DNA from: Megaleporinus macrocephalus
Lineage: Eukaryota; Chordata; Actinopteri; Characiformes; Anostomidae
Direction of reading: 5' to 3'
Length of the DNA: 64,000 bases
Assembly (NCBI GenBank): GCA_021613375.1
Contig: CM038705.1
Span: forward strand, 12,352,711-12,416,710
Position numbers and translations under genes: made by a program. Positions 16,991 through 31,900 of this stretch are shown in pieces; position 1 is the stretch's first letter, and the number at the start of each line of letters is the position of its first letter. Under the pieces are notes generated by a model. The model did not search any database, had not been told where the DNA came from, and was given only the letters and a program-made list of their open reading frames with translations.

Positions 16991-17886
16991 GTTATGATCG
17001 ATTATAACATTTTAAAAATCTTTGATCTGCCTCCATCTGTACGCCCCAACTGAGCACTAAAGCAGTGTTGGCCAGTTTGACTTTCCTTTTGTTTCTATCA
17101 GTTGCAGGAGGAGACGGTTCTGAAAGGGATGGCTTTGAAAAAGAGGACGAGCCTGGCGAGCAAGAGGTTGACGAAGGAAACAAGGATTGTGAGGCTGTAG
17201 ATAACAGCATGGAGGACAAACTGGGGTTAGGTCTAGGATTAGGAATCGTACCACCCCCGACGTCGGAGCGCTGGCTGCCGCCTTCGCCGCTCTACAGCGC
17301 TCCCTTCCTGAATGGGACGCCTCAGCCAAGTCCGGAACCTTCCCTTGGAGCTCATCAAGGCCCACTCGAGCCCCCTCCGTCACGCACTTCCTGGCTGGAG
17401 GACGAACTTAGGGGACTTGGGGAGGCAGCTGTGCAGCTCGGAGATCGGCTGGAGCAGAATTTGCGAGAGTTCGGCGAAGGCTTCCGGCGTGACATGCGGA
17501 CACTGGTGGCCTCGCAGGAGGCCCTCACAATAAGCTTGCAGCAAAACAATGTGCTTTTGCAGCGACTGTTGGGACTTCTGGAAATGCAGCATCAGCTAAA
17601 TCAGCCTCCGCAGCAACAGCTTCTGCAGCAACAGCTTCTCCAGCAGTCGTCACAAGAACTTTCACGGCATCAGCAGCAACAAGGAACTCCGCCCCAGCAG
17701 CAGCTAGCCCAGCAGCTTGAACAAATCCCTCAGAACGCGAGCGAGCAGTTAGCGCCTGTTACTTCAGTACCCCCACCGCCAGATATATTAGATGGCACTT
17801 CTCAGCCTGAACCATCAACCGTGATTAATACTCAAAGGCCACGCCGCGGTAGAACGGTAGACCACAGGAGAAGACGTAGACACTAG
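10727..17886 (+). CDS. Myb/SANT-like DNA-binding protein (MYPOP-like), three coding exons
   Basis: Exons 10727-10982, 12730-13152 and 17108-17886 have GT-AG borders and phase-1 joins, giving 485 residues. Exon 1 is acidic and contains HIKVESPEG, a SUMO-type motif (psi-K-x-E-S-P). Exon 2 begins the DNA-binding domain at about residue 100: KRKSRFSGAELEVLV, then a second helix with RRRERERIWAGIL, and EVKKRWDDLKRR at the recognition helix. This three-helix layout resembles MYPOP and NAIF1. Exon 3 has a Pro-rich part, a predicted coiled coil from about residue 322 (WLEDELRGLGEAAV and following), a Gln-rich tract (17600-17730) and a basic C-terminus RPRRGRTVDHRRRRRH, a likely nuclear signal. It is probably a nuclear transcription regulator. 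The orthologue is not fixed; it could be another member of the Myb/SANT-like group. A possible 5' UTR intron lies at about 9972-10316. Confidence 0.85.
11155..11390. repeat. Intronic dispersed repeat, copy 1
   Basis: Close match to 12352-12591, about 236 bp, in the same orientation. Shared words include gaatggaccaatagaaatgc and gtatttgagcagggaagcca. A shorter related piece (gaatggaccaatagaa) occurs in trypsin intron 1 near 7580. Confidence 0.8.
12352..12591. repeat. Intronic dispersed repeat, copy 2
   Basis: Partner of 11155-11390. Both lie in intron 1 of the Myb/SANT-like gene, about 1.2 kb apart. Differences are scattered substitutions and short indels, so this is an old duplication or two insertions of one family. 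Confidence 0.8.
14834..15588. repeat. Dispersed repeat, copy 2 (SWIM-family-like ORF, THAP-like frame truncated)
   Basis: Copy of 1916-2776. The plus-strand frame 14916-15191 starts MNTVTWKETRE and ends FIFLKAG, but the middle is frame-shifted relative to copy 1. About 100 bp of the minus-strand THAP-like frame is missing near 15426, with tcttca at the junction in both copies. It sits inside the LINE at 14775-16860. Confidence 0.7.
15975..16812. mobile_element. hAT-like non-autonomous element with perfect 8-bp target duplication
   Basis: Ends are TAGAAATGGACCG and, reversed, TAGAGATGGAAGG. The exact duplication ctataaat occurs at 15967-15974 and 16813-16820. Removing the element restores the LINE tail word ctataaataaag. 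No transposase frame is present in the 838 bp. Confidence 0.85.
16829..16989. repeat. (ATT)n microsatellites
   Basis: Two ATT/TTA runs (about 16829-16859 and 16957-16989) near the 3' tail of the broken LINE, in intron 2 of the Myb/SANT-like gene. Confidence 0.8.
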
Positions 17887-18944
17887 ATAAGTAAATTTGC
17901 TTCAATTACTATAGACAACTGAAGTCATGTTGTCGTTTTGCAGTCACCTCCAAAGCCTGAAAAAGGAAATCCAGGTCTGGGCTGGTTTTCTCTATGGGAA
18001 CAAGGATTGGTTTAGTCGTGTTTTGTTCTAGGTGCTACATGCTCCATGCTACATGCGACATCATAAGAACTAAAAACTCTCCAGAATACACCATTTAAAG
18101 GAGCCGTGAGTAAGATTTAGGTTGATCTGTTTGTAGAAACAGAATACAACTCTTTAGATCCACACTGGAGAGAATCTTCTTCCAACGAAGGCTTCCAAAC
18201 TCCAGCTTCTTATTCAAATTGTGCCATTCCACCTTAAATTTTGTTTCAGTGAAGTAGTAATGTTGAGTTACTACGCTGTACTAACGATATGAGCATGGTA
18301 GGTAGGTTTGCTAGATTTCTGCTGAAGCATTTAGTTTTATGAGAAGTTTAAAAAAAACTAATTTTGACAAATGAAGAATAATAATTATTTAACTTAAATA
18401 GCAGTCAACGGTTTACACCCAACCACCGTCTACCACAAGTCTATGCATAGAAATAAAATCAGTACTATGTTTCTGAGAATATATACAGAACATAATGTAT
18501 CAATATTTGTTAACATCTCTAGATGTTACACACCACATAGTAGTGAACCTACTTATGTAATGGTTTCAGTGCGCAGGAGTGTCCTTAGTGACCTAATTTA
18601 AATTATCCAATAATATAGGGAGAAAAATGTCCACAGGTACCACAGGGCATGTCAACCACATTTTTTTAAACATCAGTCATTTCTCCCGTAGAGAAAAGCA
18701 GCACAGGCCTGAGCTGAATCTCAAGTGGCTCCCTATTCCCTACATAGTGCACTACGTGAGTAAGGGAAATGTTGCCTTCCACACCCAAGTAGTGCCCTGT
18801 ACGTCCAGTAGGGGTCTGTGTACAGGTGCCTAAATCCCAGTTGTCTGTCTGTTAGACATATTATGCTTTGTTTGGGTACAGGAACCATTTTTATTTATTT
18901 ATTTATTTATTTTTGGATTTTTGGTTTTAGAGACCCCTATCAGG
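17887..18944. other. 3' flank of the Myb/SANT-like gene
   Basis: Contains the likely 3' UTR, with AATAAA at 18452-18457 as a candidate polyadenylation signal, and an (ATTT)n stretch at about 18892-18913. No other gene was recognised. Confidence 0.5.
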
Positions 18945-19505
18945 CATAATATTAAAACCACTTTCTACAATAGGAACATTTTGTAGTTTAACAATTACAG
19001 ACTGTAGTCCATCTGATTCGCTGCATACATTGTTTATCTCTTTTAAGCCTGTTCTCTCATGATCAGGACCCTTACAGGGACCACCACTGAGCAGGTACTA
19101 TTAAGGGGGTGGATCATTCTCACCACCGCAGTGACACTGGCATAGTGGTAGTGTTAGTGTGTGTTGTGCTGGCATGAGTGGATCAGACACAGCAGTGCTG
19201 CTGGAGTGTTTCAGCACCTCACTGTCACTGCTGGACTGAGAATCGTCCCCCAACCAGCAACAACCAGCCAACGCAGTACTGCTGTGTCTGATCCACGCAC
19301 ACCAGCACAACACACCACTGCCACGTCAGTGTCACTGCAGTGCTGAGAATGACCCCCCCACCCAAATAATACCTGCTCCGTAGTGGTCCTCTCGGGGCCT
19401 GATCATCAGGGTGAAAGCGGGGCTAACAGGGTACACAGATGGACTACAGTCTGTAAGTTAGAACTACAGAGTGCACCTGTATTGTAAATAGAGCTGATAA
19501 ATAAG
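18945..19505. mobile_element. Foldback element, copy A (near-complete palindrome)
   Basis: The left arm (for example cagactgtagtccatctg at 18998-19015, and gtggatcagacacagcagtg at about 19179) is mirrored by the right arm (ctgctgtgtctgatccac at about 19280, and cagatggactacagtctg at 19436-19453). The centre is near 19230. Further copies are at 22045-23265, 48340-48745 and 63160-63560. No ORF of its own. Confidence 0.8.
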
Positions 19506-20799
19506 TCCTAAAGCACTGATTTGAGTTTGTCCCACGCCAGTACAGTTGCTGGTTAGGCTTTATTCAGCATTTCAGTAGTCTGTTTAAGATATGGTAATAA
19601 CACAGTGCCCATTGTTGTTGTAATCTGATATTCGGATTAAACCCATTTTATATATATATATATATATATATGGCTGAAGTGATGTAAGAACTATCATCAT
19701 TTAATAAACAAAGAGAAGAATTTTTGTTAATCGAGAGCCCAAGCATGTTAGACATAGTGTGTATGTATAATACACAATCTCAGAACTGACTAATCACAAT
19801 GCATTCCCAAAATAACAGAAACGTGGGGAGTTATTATTTCCAGACCTACTCAGTGCACTGTGTTGGAAGCAGTGACCCATTTGAGATTCAGGCCTGGAGT
19901 TCCTTATTGTGGCATGAGGCCAACTACAGAACTACAAACCACCTCTGTGGTCTATAGCTATTTATTTTAATCAATGATTTATATTCTGATGTACAGCAGG
20001 TTGTGCCATGTCTTAAAAGCTAAATTTGGTTTGCCTGTTGCAAATGATAGGCTACATGTAAAAAGTTCTATCAGCATTGTGTTGAATGGGTTATTCTGTG
20101 TCAAATTGCTGCGGAATTGAGTATAGCAAGTTATACACAGCATGGAAAACGGACAGTAACGTCTGCTTCTTTTTTGATCATTTGATTGACTAGTACAAGT
20201 ACAATTGCCGGGAACTTAAGGTATTCTTATCAATTACATATCCAGGGACGTGTCAGATGGGTAATGAAAGACCAGATGATTGTTTATCATCATATTTATT
20301 AGCATTTTAAAACAAATTCCAGTCTTTGAGTACTGCAAATAGCCATTAGCCTTATTTAGTTGGAACCTAATCCAGTAAATTGCTTCATATTCCACTGTGC
20401 TGTTTCATAAAATGTTAAAAATAGTGGTCCTTGAATTTGGTTGGGGTTTTAAACCTACTGTGGTCTAAAGCCACAGCCAGTGAAGGGAGTTAAGAGCACC
20501 GCCTGAACATGGTGGGCAAATTTGGATTGTTCAAAAGGATGATCATTCCGCATCACCACATAGACTCCAGCAGATGTTTTGTAGTATTTAGTCGTTTTGG
20601 TAAGTTTTGAAAACTGAAGGCAGTTTTAATACTTTTATGAAAGTAATGTTTTTGCATTACTTTGTATATATTTGTTTAGGTTTTATTAAACACCCCCCAA
20701 ATAAAAAGCTAATGAAAAAGCTAAGTAAAGGGAATGTTTGCAATAGTACAAAACGATGAATCAGTCATAATAAATATTAGTAATAATAAGTAATATTTA
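19506..20799. other. Intergenic, nothing recognised
   Basis: AT-rich, with a short (TA)n at about 19650-19670. No gene or shared repeat identified. Confidence 0.5.
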
Positions 20800-21140
20800 C
20801 AGTACTGAGCAAAATTCAGAGACCACCCTTTCATTTATTTCATTTCCAGTCACTGAGTAAAAGTTCTCACTTCCTGTGCACATTGATGATGTCCATTGTT
20901 TGGTGTTTTACTGCTAATGTCTATTTTCTTTTCTCCCTAATGTTCTTCTTGGCAGCTACAAATCCTTTAAGACCCTTAGTGTTGAGGTGTCTTCTCACAG
21001 TGAAAGCATAGCCAGAAACACCTGTGGATATTTTCAGACTTGAAGCAAGTGTGGAGCTTGTTTTCTTCTCTCTCTCAAAAACGAAAGCTTTAATTATTGG
21101 CTATCTGATGTTGTTCAGTGTCCCATTTTCTCTATAGTTT
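20800..21140 (-). mobile_element. Degenerate Tc1/mariner-like fragment
   Basis: The word cagtactgagcaaaattcag at 20802-20821 looks like the terminus of fish Tc1/mariner elements. Inward on the minus strand the text reads STGVSGYAFTVRRHLNTKGL followed by KGFVAAKKN, the helix-turn-helix region of a Tc1-like transposase. It is interrupted by stops and the other terminus was not found, so it is a relic. Confidence 0.6.
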
Positions 21141-22044
21141 TTAGTCATTTTAGCTCAATTTTGGAAAGCCATTAGTTTTCCTTGGCTGGCTTTTCCCCTT
21201 TCTCATGCGAGTGCATAATCTGTTTATCTAATCTCCTGAAAAATGAAGAACGTCTACTTCAAAGCCCTGTCTACTGCAAGTTAAATAAATGAAAGCTGGT
21301 CTATGAATGCTAACAATAGAATTGTAGAAGTTTTTCCATTTGTTCGTGAATGTAATGTCTTTAGCTTTTCTTGTTCTTATAGAACATAATATTGAAGATA
21401 ATTTTCGATTATCAATTAAATAGTTGCAAACCACCTGTAGGCACTTTCCACGAGATCTCTGCTGGGTCTTAAAACCTCCATTCCTCAGGTTATTTGACAT
21501 GGAATGACCCCAAATGCCATTATACCTAAACTGGCCTTTGTGTATTCTTTGGTGGCACACAGTAAATTATTGATGATTTCATTGGAACAGCTCTCTGTAT
21601 TTAATTATTCATGCCTATGTTTGTTTAATACTTGTCATATTAAGGGAGAGGGCCTGTTTTGATGGTACTTGTCGAGGTAAGATTTCTTCCAGAAACAAGA
21701 ATCAAATACTTGGTGCTGAAGGATAATTGATACTGTCTATGATAATTTATCTAAATGCTCTATAACGAGTACATAATGCACTTGAATTCTTAGATTGAAA
21801 GAAAACGTTTTTAACTGAACAGCCACTTCATGTTGATAATCTATTCTGTGCATGCCATGCAAGGTAGCTTCTATAGATTGGTGGGTATCTTTTGCAAAAA
21901 TTTATACTATGTACGTTAAGAGGACCTTTACTGGCAAGGTGTGTCTGAATATGAACATGCATTAATAAAGGAGATCTGTCAGTTTATTGTGTGTCCTCTA
22001 CCTTCCAGCAGTGTACTTCCAACAGTGAACACATGGTCAATACA
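21141..22044. other. Intergenic, nothing recognised
   Basis: It may include more of the Tc1-like relic, but no domain could be read. Confidence 0.35.
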
Positions 22045-23265
22045 CTGACCAGCCATAACATTCTAACCACCTCCTTGTATCTACACTCATTTTCCATTTA
22101 ATGCACTTTGTAGTTCTAAACTTACAGACTGTAGTCCATCTGTTGCTTTATATGCTTACTGTAACCCTGTTCTTCAATGATCAGGAGCCCCAAAGGGCCA
22201 CCACAGAGCAGATATTATTTTGGTGGGGGGTCATTCTCAGCATTGCAGTGACATTGACGTGTTAGTGGTGCTGGAGTGTTTAAACACTGTGTCCACTCAC
22301 TGTCCACTCTAATAGACACACCCACCCTGCTGGTCCACCAAGTAGTCTGTGTTAGTCATTCTTTAGTCCTTCATCATTAGTGGTCACAAGATGCTGCCCA
22401 CAGGACACTGTTGGCTGGATGTTGCTGGTTGGTGGACTATTCTCAATCCAGCAGTGACACTGAGGTGTTTAAACACTCCTGTGTCTGATCCACTTACACC
22501 AGCACAACACACACTAACACACCACAATCATGTCAGTATATCAAGTCAAGTTTATTTATATACAGAGTTTTGAAAACAGACAGGTACAACATATATCCCC
22601 CAGTGAGCAAGACAGAGGCAGTAGCAATGAAAAACTCCCTCAGACTGGAGGAAGAAACCTTGGGAGAAACCAGACTCACAAGGGGAGACCCATCCTCCTC
22701 TGGTCAAACAGTATTTACAGTTTAATAAACTAAATATCAAAGAAAAGAGTCTCTGTTTGAAATCTGGATAGCAAAGCTTTAGAAGCTGCACAGGTAGAGG
22801 CAGTCTCTGACTGAGGCAGTCTCTGACTGAGTCTTTATATAAAGTGGGCGTGAGGTGAAACAGTCCCATCCTATCTCAATGCTGGTGCATCTGGGTGGTG
22901 TACAGTGATGTAACTGAGGGTGTAGCAGTTAATACAGATGGACAGGTGAGCTGGCTGGTGATGGGTGGGGAGGAGGCCCCCTGATGGTCAGTCCTCCCAC
23001 AGCGTTCAACAGACAGGAGGACAGTCATTACCTCAGGAAGAGTAAAGAGAAAGTTAGTTCGGCTTTATCAATAGTGGTAGGGGTTCAGACCACTGAAGAA
23101 CAGGGTGAAAGGGGATAAACAGTGTATGCAGTAAATCAGATGAACTACAGTCTGTAGTTATTGAACTACAAGGTGTTCCTATGTGGTAAGTGGAGCTGAT
23201 ACAACGGAGAAAGTGTGTAGATACATAGAGGTGGGTTTAATGATATGGCTGATTGGTATATATAT
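22045..23265. mobile_element. Foldback element, copy B, split by another repeat
   Basis: The left portion (22045-22540) and right portion (23084-23265, starting near cactgaagaacagggtgaaa) belong to the foldback family of copy A. Ends read ctgaccagccataacatt and aatgatatggctgattgg, which are near mirror images. The middle is replaced by a different repeat at 22541-23083. Confidence 0.75.
22541..23083 (-). mobile_element. Retroposon-like repeat inserted in foldback copy B
   Basis: Starts tcaagtcaagtttatttat, the reverse of a 3' tail, then runs through aaaaactccctcagactgga and ggaagaaaccttgggagaaa. The same family lies in the opposite orientation at 32370-32585. Part of the foldback right arm appears to be lost at the junction. 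Confidence 0.6.
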
Positions 23266-23365
23266 TAAATTACATGTTAGCAGGTAAAGGTGTGCAACCT
23301 GACATACACACAAATACCTTACAGACTCGTTGGCGTAAATATGGTTATTTTATGAAGTTTTTAGG

Positions 23366-23587
23366 GTTAAAGTGCTTAAATAGAGTGAAGTTCAGACATT
23401 TTTATAGAGATTTCTCACCAGAAAGCTGATTGCATCAGTCACCCCCATCAGACTTGTTTCTATATTCAGTCTATTATGAAGACCCTCACTTTGGTGCTCT
23501 AATTGCATGTAAATCTACCTCTTAAGGTCTCTGAGAAATGAAAATCATAGCAGTTATTTCCTGTTTCCAAGAGGAAACACCGCATGA
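23366..23587. repeat. Left copy of a 222-bp direct repeat flanking the satellite
   Basis: Nearly identical to 25263-25485, differing by scattered substitutions and small indels. Both start gttaaagtgcttaaatagag and end close to aaacac-cgcatgag. Confidence 0.9.
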
Positions 23588-23599
23588 GTTAGTATCTGA

Positions 23600-25215
23600 C
23601 TTGGCATCTCATAATAATGATTTGGTAATTTGTAGTTATGGCTAAGTACTTTGTAATTATAACTGAGACTAAGACTTACTACATAATAATTATGATGTAG
23701 CATCTCATAATAGTAACTTTGTATCTCATAATAATGACTTGAAATCTTAAAACTATGACTTAGCATCTCATAATCACGACTTACCATCTCACAATTATGA
23801 CTTACTATGTAATAATTATGACTTAGCATCTCATAATCACGACTTACCATCTCTCAATTATGACTTACTATGTAATAATTATGACTTAGCATCTCATAAT
23901 CATGACTTAGCACCTCACAATTATGACTTACTATGTAATAATTATGACTTAGCATCTCATAATCATGACTTACCATCTCACAATTATGACTTACTATGTA
24001 ATAATTATGACTTACTATGTAATAATTATGACTTAGCATCTCTTAATCATGACTTACCATCTCACAATTATGACTTACTATGTAATAATTATGACTTACC
24101 ATCTCACAATTATGACTTACTATGTAATAATTATGACTTAGCATCTCTTAATCATGACTTACCATCTCACAAGTATGACTTACTATGTAATAATTATGAC
24201 TTAGCATCTCATAATCATGACTTACCATCTCACAATTATGACTTACTATGTACTAATTATGACTTAGCATCTCTTAATCATGACTTACCATCTCACAATT
24301 ATGACTTACTATGTAATAATTATGACTTAGCATCTCATAATCATGACTTACCATCTCACAATTATGACTTACTATGTACTAATTATGACTTAGCATCTCT
24401 TAATCATGACTTACCATCTCACAATTATGACTTACTATGTAATAATTATGACTTAGCATCTCTTAATCATGACTTACCATCTCACAAGTATGACTTACTA
24501 TGTAATAATTATGACTTAGCATCTCATAATCATGACTTACCATCTCACAATTATGACTTACTATGTACTAATTATGACTTAGCATCTCTTAATCATGACT
24601 TACCATCTCTCAATTATGACTTACTATGTAATAATTATGACTTAGCATCTCATAATCATGACTTAGCACCTCACAATTATGACTTACTATGTAATAATTA
24701 TGACTTAGCATCTCATAATCATGACTTACCATCTCACAATTATGACTTACTATGTAATAATTATGACTTAGCATCTCTTAATCATGACTTACCATCTCAC
24801 AATTATGACTTACTATGTAATAATTATGACTTACCATCTCACAATTATGACTTACCATCTCACAATTATGACTTACTATGTAATAATTATGACTTACCAT
24901 CTCACAATTATGACTTACTATGTAATAATTATGACTTAGCATCTCTTAATCATGACTTACCATCTCACAAGTATGACTTACTATGTAATAATTATGACTT
25001 AGCATCTCATAATCATGACTTACCATCTCACAATTATGACTTACTATGTAATAATTATGACTTAGCATCTCTTAATCATGACTTACCATCTCACAATTAT
25101 GACTTACTATGTAATAATCATGACTTACCATCTCACAATTATGACTTACTATGTAATAATTATGACTTAGCATCTCATAATCATGACTTACCATCTCACA
25201 ATTATGATCTACTTT
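23600..25215. repeat. Satellite: 21-bp monomers in 63-bp trimers
   Basis: Three related 21-mers, catctcacaattatgactta-c, tatgtaataattatgactta-g and catctcataatcatgactta-c, alternate to give a 63-bp higher-order unit. Starts of successive units at 24121, 24184 and 24247 confirm the period. The array has some 25 units with few changes, and is more irregular at its left end. Because 63 is a multiple of three, stop-free frames appear on the minus strand; they are not genes. Confidence 0.95.
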
Positions 25216-25262
25216 CTCATCCATATGACTTCACATCTAATAATTAGGACTTGGTGTCTCAT

Positions 25263-25485
25263 GTTAAAGTGCTTAAATAGAGTGAAGTTCAGACATTTTT
25301 ATAGAGATTTCTCACCAGAAAGCTGATTGCATCAGCCACCCCCATCAGACTTGTTTCTATATTCAGTCTATTATGAAGACCCTCACTTTGGTTCTCTAAT
25401 TGCATGTAAATCTACCTCTTAAGATCACTGTGAAATGAAAATCATAGCAGTTATTCCTTCTTTCCAAAAGGAAACACAGCATGAG
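25263..25485. repeat. Right copy of the 222-bp direct repeat flanking the satellite
   Basis: Partner of 23366-23587 in the same orientation, so the satellite lies between two direct repeats. Confidence 0.9.
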
Positions 25486-26219
25486 GGAGGGTCTCTGAGC
25501 TGTCCTTGCATTTTGCTCTATAAGAAGTGGGCGTGTTTTTTTGTTGTTTTCATTAGACAATGAAACTCTCCCGGCAATACCCAGCATGCATATCACAAAT
25601 ACATCACAGCAACTGGGAATCCCTGTGGTGTCAACCAATACTGAACTATAGATTATAAAATACAACCCCAGCCAGAATCAGTGTAACTCTTACCTCAAAT
25701 GATGAATCTGTCTTTATTCAGCTCAGTATGGACAGTGGAGGTATGTGTCTTGCTTTCTTTGACTTTTATCTTGTTGTCTTCCTTGCCAGACATGACGTTC
25801 GTAATATGACGTTCGTAATTATAATGATGATCTGAAGACTGCAGTTATACAGCTGCTAGATTTTGACATCCTAGCAGTAACATTAGCCCCCTGCATTTAC
25901 CAGATAATGGAAATAAAACAGGGTTTAGTCTAAACAATGGCAAAACATAATCAGTCAGAGCAAAAGTCATAGATAACCAAGTAAAAATATATATAACAAT
26001 TTTTCTCCTTAATACTCCTTTGTTTGATATATGTCTGTGAAACTGGCTGATGCATCCAAATAAAATCAATGCCAGCTTATAATTAATGGCCTATTTACAC
26101 AGCCAGAAGCCGTCTCCAAGGTCTCTAAGAGATCAGCAGAAAACCCTCTTAACTAATTGTGGGCATTGCTTGGCAAAATTAACACTTGCTTTAAATTGAT
26201 TGGCTGTCTTTTTACCTAC
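25486..26219. other. Intergenic, nothing recognised
   Basis: Single-copy looking AT-rich sequence with a small direct duplication (atgacgttcgtaat twice at 25791-25819). Confidence 0.45.
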
Positions 26220-28600
<2,381 letters not shown>

Positions 28601-28820
28601 TTTTTTGCTTACATATTTGTAATTTCTTTATAAGCTTTGTCTTAATTTGTTTTAATTCGTGAATTCTTGATAAGCTTTTCTTTTAAAAAGCTTCAGTACA
28701 TCTGCACCCAGATTATGCCCAGCGTGTCTCCTTTGATAAATAAGCCCCAGGTATGACCAGACCGCCGGACCGGACCCGGGGTCGCCGTGTCGGCTCCTCT
28801 CCAGCACAATAGGTGGCGGC

Positions 28821-28952
28821 ATGGAGGGCGTAGCGGCGCAGTTAGCCGTACTGAGGACGAAGAAGATGTCACGGGGGAGAAGAGGGGACTCTTTCGGTAA
28901 AATATGGCCGCTTTACGACCCGAACCCGAAAAAGCAGCGGAGAGCCAGCTAG
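28821..28952 (+). other. Upstream ORF overlapping the ZF-B start
   Basis: An ATG in strong context (gcggcATGG) opens a 43-codon frame that runs past the ZF-B start at 28904 in another frame and ends with TAG at 28950-28952. If the transcript includes it, it would reduce translation of ZF-B. It lies in a GC-rich promoter-like stretch (28760-28900). Confidence 0.5.
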
Positions 28953-31900
28953 TGAACCGCGACCCCTCAGAAGACCAGCGTGAAAAGCTCCAGACCCCAG
29001 CGAGCGGGGCTGCGGACCCCCAGCCTCAGCCTCAGAGCACAGGTGTAAAAGAAGCGAGAGGACACTGTAGCACCACATCTGTGCCCAATTCATCTCTCAA
29101 TACAAGCTCTGCACAGCCTGCACTCAGCAGCGGACCCCAGGACTCCGGCGGGGCTGCTCCAGGCTCTCCTGAGCCCCCCAGACAGAACAGATCTGAACTT
29201 GTTTGGTCTGATACGGAGGAGGCTTGCGATCTGACGCTTGGGAGCAAGTCGGGCAAAGAAAACACGGGTGAGCACAAAGCATTTCCACAGCCTGTTGGTT
29301 TTTTTGGTTCAGTCTTCATTGTGTTGTGTTGATGTTTGGCTGTAATAACAGTCGCCACCCCTCTGCTCCGGCCGCGCATCTGCACAGCACTGCTAAAGAA
29401 CTTTTACGAGGGACTAGTTTGTTTGCACACTCAGCTACTTCTCCGTTCAGCACCATGGACACGTAAACCAGCAGCTAGTTAATGGGATCAGGTTTCATTA
29501 AACTTCTTTTAGGGCTGGACGGTCTGTCTGCCTGCGATAGCACGATACTTGTACGTTTTGCATCACGATATTTAGTTTTTTCTAAGATTTAGAACCAACA
29601 GTGCCTCAGTTAAAGGGCCCTTGTAAAGAAAAACACATTCTATCTCTTCTTTTCTGAAGTAAGCATTGTTAGAATGTAAACACACCATTCACTCCACAGT
29701 CAGCACATCCATATATGGACACTATGGGGTTAAAACTCGTTTTTTTAATACTCCATGTCTGTGACATCACAAAAACAAGCTTGTTCGCATTCTGGACCAC
29801 TTAAGTTGGGGTGGAATTATGTGCCAAGATCACTTTATCACCTCTTTTTAGGTTTTCAGTTTCAAACACTCCAGAATTATGTCAATGATTATCAACGGAT
29901 CTAATAATTAGGACTTCTCATTATTATGATTTGGACAATGAGTTATCTGATTTTGCATCTCACAATTATGACTTACTATGTAATAATTATAACTTGGCGT
30001 CTCATAATCATGACTTACAATCTCATAAATATTAGTATAATTATTAGAACATACGTTCTCACAATTATGATACAGAAAGTAATTATTGTGAGATAGTAAA
30101 ATACATATAAATAAATATAGAAATTATGTATTGAGTATTATATTTATCTAATAATGACTTCATAGCTTACCATCTCATAGTAATGACCTAGCATCTCACA
30201 GTTATGACTTACTTCCTCATCATTATGACTTAGCTTCTAGCTTCAAGTGTCTAAGGGTCATGATTTGAAATATGAGTTAGTATTTGACTTAGCATGTGAA
30301 GAAACCATTTTTGATGGTATGTTAAAGACTGGTATGGTGTTGCAGCCGTCTCTACTGAAGCTAGCTAGCGTGCTGAACAGCGGGAGAAGGGAGAAGGTTC
30401 TAGCTGCTCTGGATGTCATTGCAGGAGTTTTATTACAAGGAGGGCGGGGAAACAATGCTGCGTGAACTGTTTTCAGAAACTTGTGCACTAAGTCCCAAAT
30501 GTCTGCTTACTCTCTAATTAGTGCACTAGGTCAGTTAGAACATGTGGACGTCTACACAAAAAGCCGAGTAGATATCCTGTACAGAAATAACCGCACCCCA
30601 CTGCATCGCTATGATGCAAACTGCAGCTGGAGGGCCGGAAAGTCCTTTTCCACCTAGGGGGCGCTATTACACTCTCTTAAAATGTCTGTGGATTATGTTG
30701 TTTACAGTCGATCAGTGTAATAGAGACACCATGAGGAACTTTTATCGAGTACCAAAAGTTGTTGTTCAGGAGGGAGTAAATTCAAGAAACGACAGTAAGC
30801 CTCCGTCTGCAGTCAGGACGAGAGACTGAAGGAGCTTCGAGTTTGAGTTTCACGTTTCTAGTTAGAATTTAATGGTGTTTCTTGTAGCTGCTGTTCTAAA
30901 TCTATCACCAGTGCACAGTCACAGCACCCACAGATGAACTGTTCATGATCTATTACTCTCTCTGAGCGTGGGGTTCTTTTATTCACCGGTTTCCACCATT
31001 CCACCTTAAATGCTGTAGCAGGTTCCAGAGTGGTGGCTGAGGGCTGCACTATTTATAGTGGAACAGGAATAAAAAGCTGACCTGATGGTCAGTAGGAGTG
31101 AGTGTTGTATTGTGTACAGTTGATCTGGGGGCAAAGGTGTCAAAAGTATTCACTTTCATTACTCAAGTAGAAGTAGAGATACTAGGGTTTAAAAATACTT
31201 TGTAGAAGTTGAAGTATCAACTCAAACTTTACTCCAGTAAAAGTGTAAAAGTACTGCTTTCAAAACTACTTAAAGTGTAAAAGTAATGTAAGGGGGGAAA
31301 TATACCCTTAAGGACAAAAGCCACAGGGGTCTATAGAGCACTAGCCCACATCCCCAAAAAAATAATTCTTCTAAAAGCCATAATGACTGTAATGTTATTT
31401 TAAACTGTTAATGTTGATACATTTGAGATGCGCTAGGCTTCCTGTTTCTTTAGTACCTACGCTGTAGGGCTGTTTGTTGGCGAGTACCTGGCGATATGAT
31501 ACGTATCGTAATAAAGGGCTCGTGATGTAATGTATTGTAAAATATTGCAATATTGGAAGTGATATATTGTGATTTTTAAAATTCTACTATTAAAACACAC
31601 CACTGTATGAACAGGTTTGCCAGTACTGACAATAGCAATGCGCCCTTGTGCTGCTTGTTAATGTTGGAGTGGAGCTGAAAATGGATTACAACACTGCCAT
31701 CTAGTGGTCAGAGTCTGCCAGGAATCTTTGCATGTAAACTGTTAACTAATAATCGGTACTTTGTTTTTGAGAATTGATACAATATCACTAAACATAATAT
31801 CGCGATATCCAATCATTTTCTTACACCTCTATATATATATAGGGAGTAGGGGGCCGCTTGCAATTCAGCTTTGGTGATCTCAAAATAAAGGAAGTTTGTG

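Noticed and set aside
23554..24039. Minus-strand ORFs rich in SHNYYIVSHNCEM
   Set aside because: They arise because the satellite period (21/63 bp) is a multiple of three; purely repeat-encoded.
23600..25215. CRISPR-like array
   Set aside because: Regular repeats are present, but there are no unique spacers and the sequence is from a eukaryote with spliced genes. It is a satellite.
30247..30465. 72-codon ORF as an extra ZF-B exon
   Set aside because: Its first part is satellite-derived and no acceptor and donor pair of the right phase was seen.
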